From assembly GCA_001683735.1 (NCBI GenBank), contig LUGG01000029.1:124001-188000 (forward strand): a DNA stretch of 64,000 nt, given 5' to 3'. Both the position numbers and the translations under genes were made by a program. Under the pieces are notes generated by a model. It had not been told where the DNA came from. It saw nothing but the letters and a program-made list of their open reading frames with translations, and made no database searches. Every line of letters starts with the position of its first letter. Within the stretch, counting starts at the first letter, position 1. Origin of the DNA: Grifola frondosa. Taxonomy: Eukaryota > Basidiomycota > Agaricomycetes > Polyporales > Grifolaceae. Shown one piece after another: positions 1 through 10,448 of the stretch.

Positions 1-215
1 AGGCGGATCGGCTGAAGGGGAAGAAGGTGCAGTATGAGGAGGCCGCGGCTGATGAGGACGATTGGGAGGATGAGAGCGAGGAGGAGAGTGAAGGTGAGGC
101 AGCAGCGGAAGAGGCTCCGACGCTCTTAGATCACAAACAGAAAGCGAAAGAAGAGCCGGAGATTGATGAAGATGGGTTCACGACCGTGAAGGGGAAAGGG
201 AGGAATCATAGATGA
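1..215 (+). CDS. TSR2: Pre-rRNA-processing protein TSR2, C-terminal part (5' cut by window edge)
   Basis: The open frame enters at the window edge and ends with TGA at 213-215. It encodes about 70 residues: a basic stretch, a strongly acidic Glu/Asp run, and then the tail motif DEDGFTTVKGKGR. The acidic tail followed by a D-x-D-G-F-T-x-V signature is typical of TSR2, a chaperone of ribosomal protein S26 that is needed for 20S pre-rRNA processing. The N-terminal WGG domain would lie upstream of the window. The assignment rests only on the tail, so another acidic-tailed nucleolar protein is possible. Confidence 0.7.
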   Translation, partial: ADRLKGKKVQYEEAAADEDDWEDESEEESEGEAAAEEAPTLLDHKQKAKEEPEIDEDGFTTVKGKGRNHR

Positions 216-523
216 CATTCGTGCGCTGCCTTTACTGGTCACCATGTTTTGTATCTCACATTAGAACTCATAGCGCATTCATAGCACAACTACGACTAAC
301 GCTATCTACGTACAAACCTTGGACCTTTGACTGCAGAGGAGACTCCGAGCTGAGGTCAAGAGTACATACGTACATACTCACATTGGCTTCAGGATGATGT
401 TGCAACCTTGCCGGAGCTTGCGTCAGAATGCACAGGTACAGGGTACAATGATGCTTCATATGTGGATCAGCCCTCTAGCAAAGCTTTTGTACGGCTACAC
501 TGTCCGTTATATATCCTCTACAA
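216..523. other. Convergent intergenic spacer
   Basis: This is the 3' flank shared by the plus-strand TSR2 and minus-strand malate dehydrogenase genes. No coding signature or repeat was recognised. It presumably holds both polyadenylation regions. Confidence 0.5.
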
Positions 524-1809
524 TTACTGAACGAAATTCTTGCCCTTCTCGATGTTCTTCTTGAGGTCGGGCAGGCATGCAGCGAGCAGCTTCTCCTCCT
601 CAGCAGAGATGGGGCCAATGGGGTGGATCTTCTCGACACCGTTGCGCTGGATCGAACAAACGGGTTGAACACGCGTCAGAGTGACAGCAAAATGTTAACT
701 TACGCCGAGCTCAACGTTGGTTGAGAAGAAGTCGATGCCCTGGTCCGCATACAACGGGCTCCTGACGAAAGTGGGAGTAACGACGCCCTTCTCGCCAGCC
801 AAGCCGCGGAGGAGCTTGTCAGTGAAGTGCGCACCGGCGTACGCCATGGAAAGCGTCGCACTACCCGCACCCTCCTTCGCCTTCACGACCTCGTCGCCGC
901 CGAACTGGATGCGGTGGACGAGCGCAGCATATACCTCGCCAGTGAGACTCTTGCCGTAGGGCGACTGGGAGAGTAAAGGTACAATCGTCGCGCCAGAGTG
1001 TCCGCCGATGACAGTGACGCGGGTGTTGGCGGGGTCGTTGCCCGTCACCTGTCCGAGGAAGCGCGCAGCACGGACCACATCGAGGCTCGTGATACCGAAG
1101 ATGCGTGCGGGGTCGTAGACGCCGGCCTTCTCGAAGACGGCAGAGACAATGGGGACAGTGGAGTTGACGGGGTTGGAGATGACAAGGACGTGGGCCTGGG
1201 GAGAGACGCGTGCGACGGCGGCTGCGAGGTCACGAACGATCGACGCGTTCGTCTACGTGGAAAATGTCGGCAGTGGTTCTACTACAATGCAAATGACACT
1301 CACGTTGAACAGGTCATCACGGGTCATCTTGAAATGGAGTTAGAACGGGTGTAAATGAGTGAGGGTGGACAGAACTTACACCAGGCTGTAGGAAGGCATC
1401 AGCAACACGAAATGAACAGAAGAAACACGGGTGCACAAACCTTGCGGGGGACACCAGCGGGAATGACAACGACCTCTACACCTTCAAGAGCCTGATCGAG
1501 CTTGTCCGCGGGGTAGCCGGTGACCTGGACACACATAAAACGATCAGTACATAGAACGTGTCACGGAGATGAAAGCACTACCTCGCTGGCGGTGTCGATG
1601 TGGCTAACATCGGCAGCAACACCAGGAGCGCCACGAATATCGTACAGGTTCAAAGACGTGACCAAGGGGTTAGTCTTGAGCAAGAGCGAGAGCGGCTGGC
1701 CAATTCCTCCGCCGGCGCCGAGAACAGCGACCTTGGTCTGACGAGCAGCGGAAGAGGAGAACTGGCGAGACTGGGAGGCGAGGGCGCGGGTAGCTGAACG
1801 GGCGAACAT
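524..1809 (-). CDS. MDH1: Malate dehydrogenase, mitochondrial (multi-exon)
   Basis: NAD-dependent malate dehydrogenase interconverts malate and oxaloacetate in the TCA cycle. The ATG at 1807-1809 opens an Arg/Ser-rich presequence ([20 protein letters not shown]). The Rossmann motif [12 protein letters not shown] and the DIRG loop follow. The substrate-binding segment PRKPGMTRDDLF is restored only across three splice junctions. Later come the NPVNS motif and the catalytic-His segment [17 protein letters not shown]. The last exon ends at TAA 524-526 with a Lys-rich helix. Introns are about 1,530-1,580, 1,386-1,440, 1,328-1,379, 1,253-1,303 and 650-703. Between the second and third of these lies a 6-nt microexon (1380-1385), followed by a 24-nt exon (1304-1327). 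Length and motifs fit the mitochondrial family. The presequence makes a cytosolic or peroxisomal isoform unlikely. Confidence 0.96.
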
Positions 1810-2165
1810 GGTCGTTGTCGTTTAGAACGGTGTAGAGGAGGTTGAGTGTGACGTAGAGGTCAAAAGCAATGCGGGGAAGAGCGTGAGATATACCCGGGCT
1901 AGAGTTTTGTGATCGGAGCGAGTCGGATGGCGACCGTGGCAATAACGGCAGCGACCGTCCTCCTCCGTCGCCGGCTTCAACGTCCTCGGCAACTTCTCCG
2001 ACCCCGGCCACCGAGCTCCGACTCCTTTCTCGGGCACCGACGGGCGCGCCATACCACTAGCGGACATCACCGACCACGACAGCGCCCGACTCGTGTTTCC
2101 AACGTGTTACTCGTTCTCCTCAATGATCACACGTCGCTGACGCTATCCGCCGTCGACCTGATCGG
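1810..2165. promoter_or_regulatory. Divergent promoter region between MDH1 and cyclin C
   Basis: About 356 bp separate the two start codons of oppositely transcribed genes, so both promoters must lie here or within the 5' ends. The segment is GC-rich. No TATA box or named binding site was recognised with confidence. Open frames crossing it look like shadows. Confidence 0.5.
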
Positions 2166-3659
2166 ATGACCACAGATTTCTGGGCCAGTTCTCACTAGTC
2201 AGTGTCGCCGTTGTGTGCATTGACCTCGACTGACCTGTGCACAGTAAGCGATGGATTGTCGATAGAGCCACCCTCAAGCAGGCCCGCATAGACGATCTCC
2301 AATATGTCGGTAACCCCGACTATCTCGATTATCTAGCAATATTCTTTGCGAACTGTTAGTCCCGTTGTTCTTCACAGCACTCAGTTTTAATAGCATACAG
2401 TAATCTCGAAGCTTGGTAAAAAGCTGCAGCTAAGGCAGCGGGTTATTGCCACAGCCACCGTCTTCTTCCGACGGTTCTATGTCAAGAACTCGTACTGCGA
2501 GACAGATCCGTTCATCGTGATAGCAGCTTGCTGTTATGTCGCCGCAAAAGCTGAAGAATCTCCAGTGCACATCAAAAACGTTGTCGCAGAAGCGCGTATG
2601 CTCTTTGGTAGTCAGTAGTTCCTGCTCCTTTGCCGTATATTTACTGAACCTCACCCCAGATGAAGAATATGGTATCAAGTCATTCCCATCAGACAACTCC
2701 AAGCTCGCCGAGATGGAGTTCTATCTTGTCGATGATTTGGAGTGTGATCTCACCGTATTCCATCCGTATCGCACACTCATGACTCTTTGCTGTAAAGAGG
2801 GCAGCACATCAGGGACAGAAGCGGAAGCCGGTGAGGTAGGTGCCGGCGTCCAAGATGGCCCCAGATACTGGGGCACGGGCGAAGGCAAGCTGGAGCTGCA
2901 GGAGGGTGCGCTTCAGATGGCATGGTGTGTGTGACATTGCCGTGCATACATGTTGAATCTAACCTCTAACACCTCCGTAGGTTCATCATCAATGACACGT
3001 ATCGCTCCGAACTTTGCCTCCTTTACCCGCCGCATCTCATTGCCGTCGCGGCGATCTACCTGACACTCGTCCTACATTCCTCCACGCGGGCGGCTATCCA
3101 GTTGCAGACTTCCGCGCAGTCACACCTGGGCTCGCAATCAAATATACCAGCTTCTGTGTCCCCCACACGCCGCTCGTCTCGCTCATCGTCCAACAATCAC
3201 AAGAAGCAGCCGCAGGACATAGTGGGGTTCATGGCGGGCCTGAACGTCAACATGCCGCTCATCGCGACGATAGCCCAGGAGATCATCTCGTTGTACACAT
3301 TATGGGACCGCTACAAGGAGGAGCCCGGCGCGGACTCGGCACGCAGTGCATTCCCCCAAGGACAGCCCTCCCCATTTGCTGGTAGTACTGCAGGCACGAA
3401 ACGCTCGGCGAGCGTGACGCTCCGCAGCGGGAGTGTGCTCAGCGGAGGAACTGCGAGTAGCGGTGCGACGCCGTCCGCTGCAGAAGCCAAAGACGAATTG
3501 CAGCTTCCAGAGCTACAACAACGCGTTGTGACGCCGACATTTCTCACACAGCTGCTGCTCAGGATGCGAGAGGCGCGCTTGGCAGATATGGCGCATCCGG
3601 CCAGCGGCAGGCCTGTCGCGGTGAACAAGATGTTGGAGAGAGCACAGGCTGCTGGTTGA
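2166..3659 (+). CDS. SSN8: Cyclin C, Mediator kinase-module cyclin (SSN8/SRB11 family)
   Basis: Cyclin partner of CDK8 in the Mediator kinase module, a nuclear regulator of RNA polymerase II transcription. The start at 2166 gives the family N terminus M-x-x-DFWASSHYKRWIVDR. It is formed only after removing an intron from about 2200 to 2252. The first cyclin box follows (LDYLAIFFAN, then RQRVIATATVFFRRFYVKNS and DPFIVIAACCYVAAKAEES). A second cyclin fold contains YPPHLIAVAAIYL. Further introns are near 2354-2400, 2610-2661 and 2926-2980. A roughly 100-residue Ser/Gly/Ala-rich insertion lies before the last helix and extends the protein beyond yeast and animal cyclin C. Stop is TGA 3657-3659. 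Family assignment is secure. The insertion is probably disordered. Confidence 0.93.
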
Positions 3660-3845
3660 CCTATCTCCGCTGGTATGATATCAAATCCTTCACTTCACCG
3701 TTAATACCCCATATTATCCCTTTATACATTGTCCTCCCTTAAACGGTGAGTTCGGAAACAACATGGATATCAAAATTTGTTTCTACAGTCCATAAATATA
3801 CAGTGGTGTACCAATAGACAACAAGATTACTCCATAGCTACAGCC

Positions 3846-6800
3846 CTAATCGTCCGTAGCTGAAGTCTCCGGGAAAAGCTCTTTCCTTGCGCGATCGGCC
3901 TCCGCCTCATCCTCCGGCTTCGGCCCTTGAGATTTTGTAGCCCCTTCGTCCGCTGCCTCTGTCAGCGATGTGGACGACTGAGTCGAGGTAGATTCGGTGG
4001 AGCTAGAGTCGGTAGATGTAGATTCCGCAGAAGCAGAAGCAGATTGTCCCGAGATAGAAGACAACACCTCTTCAGTTGACGTCGAGGTAGCTACACTGGG
4101 GGTAGCTGTAGACTCGGACGGAGAAGAGAATTCTTCCACTTGTGTCTGTGAGACGTCCTGAGAAGATTCAGGCGCAATAGTGGTCGTTTCCTCGCCGTTC
4201 ATGGAACTAATCTTCTTTTCTTCCCGCTCCTTCTCAACCACCGGCTGGGGTTTATCTTTGCTCATGATATCGTCGTGAGGATGCCCAGCAAAGATATCTC
4301 GGCCAGGCTCTGCTTGGCCAAATGCAATGCTGGTCTCAGCCGAGGGTTCCGCAGGGACTTCGACGGGCTTCTCGTTGATTACCACGGCGCCACGACCTTC
4401 ACCCCCTACAGAGATCGGTGGCCGCTGAGGTGTAGGAACCACGACGCTATTATAGTCAGAATACTGTAACGAATATAATCAGCAAAAACGACATTGCTAA
4501 ATTGGGGCAACGCACGTTGTCAAGGAAGTCATTACTGCAAGGTTCAAGAGCCTGTGAATAACGAAACACCAAAAAAATATTTCTCGCAAACATACCATGA
4601 GAAGTCCCACGTCTTCAGCCAACGTGCTCTATTGCACTTCGCCTTGGTCCACGGGAGGCCGTAGGCAAGGGGACTGAAGTAGGAATAGTTCCAAATGGCG
4701 ATAATTAAGAGAACAGCTGCGATCTGCAGGCGAACACGAGGGCGTAGAGTCGATGTGACAAGATCGAAGACACTACATGACAACAAGATGGCGAAGTACA
4801 GCGCGGGAATAGTGGTGCAGGAAGAGTTGGCGGCCCATCAGATAGAATGGGAAGTAGTGCAAAAACCAGCCCACAAACAGGAAGCCGCAGAGCGTGTCAT
4901 ATTTGACCAATTTTGCTAAACAATGATGGTCAGGGCAGACTTCTAAATTGATTTTGTGAAAGATTTCCTCACTATTTTCAAAGTCTCTGTAGCCTCGCTT
5001 AGCGCGGAGGATGAGGAACCCCCGAACTGCCATGTAAGTGAACACCGCTGCCGTGCTCAACCACCAGATCATTGGGTTGCCAAGCAGGTAGATCTGCCGA
5101 TGGTCTTTCACCCAGAAGTTCTAAAAATCCAATGAGATGAGCAAATCATGAAGTAATGTAGAACATACGATGCCACGAAGGAGACGGGGCCAAGCATCAG
5201 GACGCGAGTCAAAGGTATGCCTGTCTGTCAAGCCTGCATTGGTCGTCCACATAACTTTTTGCAGCTCAACGAATTTCGCCAAGAATCCGGGAAGCTTGTA
5301 GTTCACCTTGGGCGCATCAGGAGGTACTGCAACAGAGGCAGTCTCAGAACGAATGCTACATGATGCTCAGAGTGACATACACTTCGGATGAGTCGCCGTC
5401 TCAATGAACCACAACGAGTTCTCTTTCACAGCTTGTTTGTTGCAAGTCACCTCCTGCTGTTCGAAGCCCCATTCTGGTAGCTTGACCTTGTGCGAGAAGA
5501 GGTAGCAGCCCGTCATCGCATGTTTCAGCTTGAAGTGCGTCCTGAGCGTCCTCAGGCGCTTGCTCGACTCCTTATCTCTCCTGTCGCCCTTGTCAATTTC
5601 CACGATCCAATCGTCGTTCGCGTCACCGGCATGCGAAGCGTGCCCATAAGCAGACACTTCCTGCTGGAAGTCGACGTCGGACACTGGAGGCCGGACGTCA
5701 TGAGAGTGAAGCGACGTATTCGTGGAGAGATGGCGGAGCCTAATCCGCATCCCAGAAGTGACGTATTCGAGTGGTTGATTCTCCCAGTCAATCATGGCAT
5801 TAACCTCCATACTAGCGTTTAGGATTCGCCAATCGTTGTTGGAGTCACGATGAGGATAGAGTGTAACCTGTTGCTCTGTGCGATGATGACAGTGAGATAA
5901 TGTGCATTCATGAATGACATTCAGCCTTACGTTTACTTCCTCCGGGATACACTGAAGGATGAGAGTGCAGATAACCGCCTTGCGTATTCACATGGCGAAT
6001 CGTTACTTCGGATCCGACAGCCACATCTAAGGATTAGAGAAATCGATGAATAAATGACTTCAAAGAATTCATTCATTCTCACCTGCGAAGGTGTCTGCCA
6101 TGCCGCGACCGTTAAGGGTGTGCTGGAACTCCGAGCTCATGAAACCGTCACCCTCGCCTGAATTTGAGAGGATCAGGAGATGGATACCAAACATGGACAT
6201 GTAGAACAGAATGGGGATGGCAATGAGACACAAGGCGCGTGCCAAGAAATGCTTGATGAAGAGTCTTGGAGGAACACGTATATCGCCCAAGAGCAACCAT
6301 AACTGCTTCAAAGTTCCGAGGCCCACAGTTGCGATAGTGAACAACCCCACCCATTTACAGCTGACAACTGCACCGAGGGAAAGGCCCGATAGAACAAGCC
6401 ACGTCCACCAAGACTCCGTAAAGGGTTCTTGATTGTCTTCGTTACAAAAACCAGTCCAAGAAAAGACCGTCAGTGCAGTAAAGAAAATCAGAGGCGAATC
6501 GAGAAGAATGTGCCGAGACTGAGTTATTAGGCCATTTTCGAATGTGATGAGGAGGGATGCCAAGAGAGCGGATGTCGCGCGGCAATCGAGCGCGCGGAGG
6601 GTGAGATAGGCCAGCGGGACAGTAGCGATACCCAAAGTTGCTGGGACCATGCGCATTGCAACATAAGGTACGCGTTCATAGACTCTATGTCCCAGTAATT
6701 CATCACCATTTCATATTGGAGGTACGTGATCGCACTTACTTCGCAATGTCCTTGAAGTCAAAATTCCCGTCATATCCAAAAGTCCATCCTGCCAGGGTGA

Positions 6801-7225
6801 TAAGGAGTTTCGCCAGAGGAGGGTGGACGTCCACGAAGTACTGTGATTTGATGTACCTTGAGGCGAATTTCCCGAAATGTACTTCATCGAAACTTGAATA
6901 TATGCATATATTTATAAACCAGACGACAAACGCGACATGTCTGCACTCACACCACGCTATTTGGCCTGGAGAGACGGAACAGACGGACCCCGGAGGCAAC
7001 TAGCACTACGAGTAATAATAGCTTCCATTCCGCCGAGGTAAGATTGAGACCGCCTGTGAAATGGCTCTTGCGACCAGGACGGTAGCCTCTTGAAGCAGCT
7101 TCTTTGCGCTCATCCGCATCTAAATGGTCGCGACGTGGGTGTGGAAATCTCTGAGAAGTGGGTGCTGCGTGGGTAAGACCTGGCGGTGGAGAAGCCGGCC
7201 TCCGCGCCCTGACATTGCCCGACAT
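3846..7225 (-). CDS. Dolichyl-phosphate-mannose--protein O-mannosyltransferase (PMT family)
   Basis: ER multipass enzyme that transfers mannose from dolichol phosphate to Ser/Thr of secretory proteins. The ATG at 7223-7225 starts a basic cytosolic tail. The first membrane segment follows ([14 protein letters not shown]), then the catalytic luminal loop [20 protein letters not shown] and [10 protein letters not shown], which carries the essential Asp-Glu pair. Several membrane helices come next. The luminal MIR region has the repeat [15 protein letters not shown] and a Q-Q-E-V-T-C motif. C-terminal helices include [11 protein letters not shown] and [19 protein letters not shown]. The chain is interrupted by about a dozen short introns. 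It ends with a roughly 190-residue Ser/Thr/Glu-rich tail (TAG at 3846-3848), unusual for PMTs. The PMT1 or PMT4 subgroup seems more likely than PMT2, but the subfamily is not resolved here. Confidence 0.93.
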
Positions 7226-7490
7226 GGAGAGCACGGGGAGAAGAAAATACTAGAAACGATATGCCAGCGGACAAAGTGATGGTATGAAGACAAGAGAGAC
7301 GGTAAGGGAGAGACTTGAGATGCCAGCGAGGAGATTCGAGTTGGTCGACTGCGCCTGGTGATATGTCTATGACCTCCCATTTTAGGGTTACACGTGAAGT
7401 CCATTTCGTCACGTGCTTCGCCCTCTTTCAGCAATTAAGCGTACGTCGTTCAGCTCGCTCTCCAGACATTCATCTGCTCTTTTCCTCATA
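7226..7490. promoter_or_regulatory. Divergent promoter with two CACGTG boxes (PMT / CCT2)
   Basis: The 265-bp gap between opposite start codons contains two exact CACGTG palindromes, at 7391-7396 and 7410-7415, 19 bp apart. CACGTG is the core E-box bound by bHLH factors of the Cbf1/USF type. Whether these two sites are used is inference. Pyrimidine-rich sequence precedes the CCT2 start codon. Confidence 0.45.
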
Positions 7491-9585
7491 ATGTCTATGA
7501 ATATTTTTGGTGCAGAGGTATTCGCGATTACTTTTTGGCTCTCGGCTACATTTTGACACCGCTATCACGCAGGCAACAGAAGAGAAGGCGGAAAATGCGC
7601 GTCTCTCTTCTTTCGTTGGAGCCCTCGCCCTCGGCGACCTCGTCAAATCCACGCTTGGCCCAAAGGGAATGAACAAGATCCTCCAGTCGGCCTCGTCAGG
7701 AGATATCAGCGTTACAAATGATGGCGCCACCATTCTCAAGTCCATCCAACTTGACAATGCCGCGGCCAAGATCCTTGTCAACATCTCCAAAGTCCAAGAC
7801 GACGAAATAGGCGATGGCACAACGAGCGTATGCGTGCTGGCGGCGGAGCTGCTGAGGGAAGCCGAAAAGTTGATTGCGCAGAAGATACATCCCCAGACCA
7901 TTGTTGAGGGGTACCGGATCGCGAGTGCAGCAGCTTTGAAGGCGCTAGAGAAAGCTGCGACTGACAACAGGTGTGTTTCGCATCTTCAATGCTGTCATCT
8001 CGCTATCTGTTTGTGCTGAGACTAATGGAGGAGTGCAGCGCGAATCCCGCTCAATTCAGACAAGACCTGGTCAACATTGCGCGGACTACCTTGTCATCAA
8101 AAGTCCTCTCACAGGAGAAGGATTATTTCGCCAACCTTGCGGTAGATGCTGTACTCCGACTGAAAGTTAGTCTATATTTTTCTCTATCATTGAATGCGCT
8201 ATCAACGAGTAGTAGGGTTCAACCGATCTAGAACATATCCAAGTAATCAAGAAGGTTGGCGGAAAGCTTACAGACTCATATCTCGACGAAGGTGGGCATT
8301 TGCGGCCATTGTTTTCTGGCTTTTATTTACTGGACGAATTGCAGGCTTTATTCTTGACAAGAGCATTGGTACTAACTGCCCAAAACGACTCGAGAATGTG
8401 AAAATTCTCATTGCAAATACCTGTGAGTTGCGAAACATATGGACGACTCACCATCATTGCTACAGATTAACCGCCTCTTTATTCTTCACAGCGATGGACA
8501 CGGATAAGATCAAAGTCTTCGGTGCCCGCATCAAGGTTGACAGTACCGGGAAGCTCGCGGAACTTGAGCGCGCAGAACGGGTAAGCCCATGATATGTGTT
8601 TGGTATCAGAGCTCTGTTGACGATGTTGTCCCTCAGGAAAAAATGAAGGCGAAGGTCGAAGCCATCGCTTCTCACGGCATCAATTGCTTCGTCAACCGAC
8701 AGCTTATCTACAACTACCCCGAGTCGCTGCTTGCGGAAAAAGGCATCCTCACCATTGAGCATGCCGACTTCGAGGGGGTGGAGCGACTGTCGCTTGTGAC
8801 TGGCGGAGAGATCGCGAGCACATTTGACCACCCGGAGCTGGTCAAGCTTGGAAGATGCGAGCTGATTGAAGAAATCATGATTGGAGAGGATAAGGCAAGT
8901 GAATGCCTACCAGATGGATCGATAATACTCATGTCATTGCCAAATTTGTAGCTCATCAAATTCTCCGGTGTCGCAGCCGGTGAAGCTTGTACTGTCGTGT
9001 TGCGTGGTTCCACGCACCAGATGGTTGACGAGGCAGAACGCTCCTTGCACGATGCTCTGTCGGTACTGTCTCAGACTGTGAAGGAGACTCGCATTGTTCT
9101 CGGCGGTGGTTGCTCGGAGATGTTGATGAGCTGCGCTGTGGAAGACGAAGCGCGGACGGTGCAGGGGAAGAAGGCGATTGCGGTAGAATCCTTCTGCCGG
9201 GCACTGAGACAGATCCCAACGATACTGGCTGATAATGCGGGATTCGACTCGTCGGATCTGGTGTCGAAACTGCGGGCGGCGCACTATGAAGGGAAGTGGG
9301 ATGCGGGTCTTGGTACGCTATGATTTTACTATTTCTCCATCTGTGAGGGTGCTCATTGGGTGATATAGACATGAACGAGGGGACGATTGGGTCGATGAGG
9401 ACGTTGGGCGTGACGGAGAGTTATAAGTTGAAACGGCAGGTTATACTGAGTGCCAGCGAGGCAGCAGAAATGATTCTACGGTGCGCATCGACGACATCAT
9501 CTTGTATCATTTGAGACTTACCGTGATCTTCATTAGCGTCGATGACATTCTGCGTGCCACGCCAAGAAGGCGAGAGGCGGTATAG
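7491..9585 (+). CDS. CCT2: T-complex protein 1 subunit beta (CCT2 chaperonin)
   Basis: Beta subunit of the cytosolic TRiC/CCT chaperonin that folds actin and tubulin. The chain starts MSMNIFGAE and, after the first intron, has the group II chaperonin signatures [27 protein letters not shown] and the ATPase motif [20 protein letters not shown]. The apical-domain segment is [16 protein letters not shown]. The C-terminal equatorial motifs are [31 protein letters not shown] and [11 protein letters not shown]. About nine exons fuse in frame. One intron (8895-8951) has a GC donor (AAG|GCAAGT). The protein ends with TAG 9583-9585 and has normal length. Conserved residues identify beta rather than another CCT subunit. 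Confidence 0.95.
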
Positions 9586-10448
9586 TACACAGACATTCTT
9601 CGACGGTCAGAATATAGTACATCGTTGCGGTTCAATTCAATATAGCAGTTTTCGAGATCCATCGCTGCCCGAAAGGTCAAACACATAGTCTACACGCAAC
9701 CTGCAGTCTGCCATGATGTGAAATTTCTGATTATGCGGATCGCTTACTTGTGGACCAAATTTAGGATCGGAATTAGGCGAAAGTCTGCTATGGTATTGTT
9801 TTCCTCTTCGTGGGTAGCCAAGCCATGCTCCAGTCGCTGTTCCCATAAGGCCTGCTATGTGAACAGGTGAATGCCTCGCCTCGAAATTCACTTACCAGCA
9901 ACTCCGACGCCTGTTGTGATCTAGGAGACTTGCCATATTCAGACAGTCAAGCACCATTGAATAATTAATTGAATATCGACAGCTGCTGGTCATTAATGAT
10001 ATCCGGCATGTTAGCCAGAGTTGGCCGTGCGTTAATCTCCCGTGAAGCTGACACAGAAATGCTAAAGATGAAGGAAGGCGCACAATTGGTGAGATGGACG
10101 CACTTTGTAGAACAAGCCAGGCAAGGTTGGTTCACCTTTGTTGCGCAATCAACATCTCCCGTGTTTGCCTTCCGTTTCCCATGTAAATATGTACGTTTAC
10201 AAGCTGTAATAAGTACGTATTAGTACGTTACGTTCCGTAGCAGGTTTGAGGTTCAGCGAACAAGATACTCGACCCGAGAGATCGGCCATCATATTACAGC
10301 CACTTGCAGCCAATAATTACTTATCTCACTTCACCAATCTCCTAAATACTGACCGGCCCCTTGCCAGCCCTTGCCTCACACCTCCACTTATCTCGAGGGC
10401 ACAAGGTCGCGGTGTCATTATCAGTACCTCCGCCGCCGACATCTCAAA
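9586..10448. other. 863-bp spacer with a possible small minus-strand gene
   Basis: No established family was recognised. On the minus strand, two stretches around 9,910-9,780 join across a good GTAAGT...CAG intron (about 9,849-9,894). They give a Gly/Ala-rich peptide containing GVGVAGLMGTATGAWLGY, which resembles a glycine-zipper membrane hairpin. No convincing first exon or terminus could be fixed. The rest of the spacer looks non-coding and presumably includes the FUR1 promoter. Confidence 0.25.

Noticed and set aside
998..1354. 118-codon plus-strand open frame opposite malate dehydrogenase
   Set aside because: It lies wholly antisense to conserved MDH exons and has no family features. It arises from codon bias in GC-rich exons.
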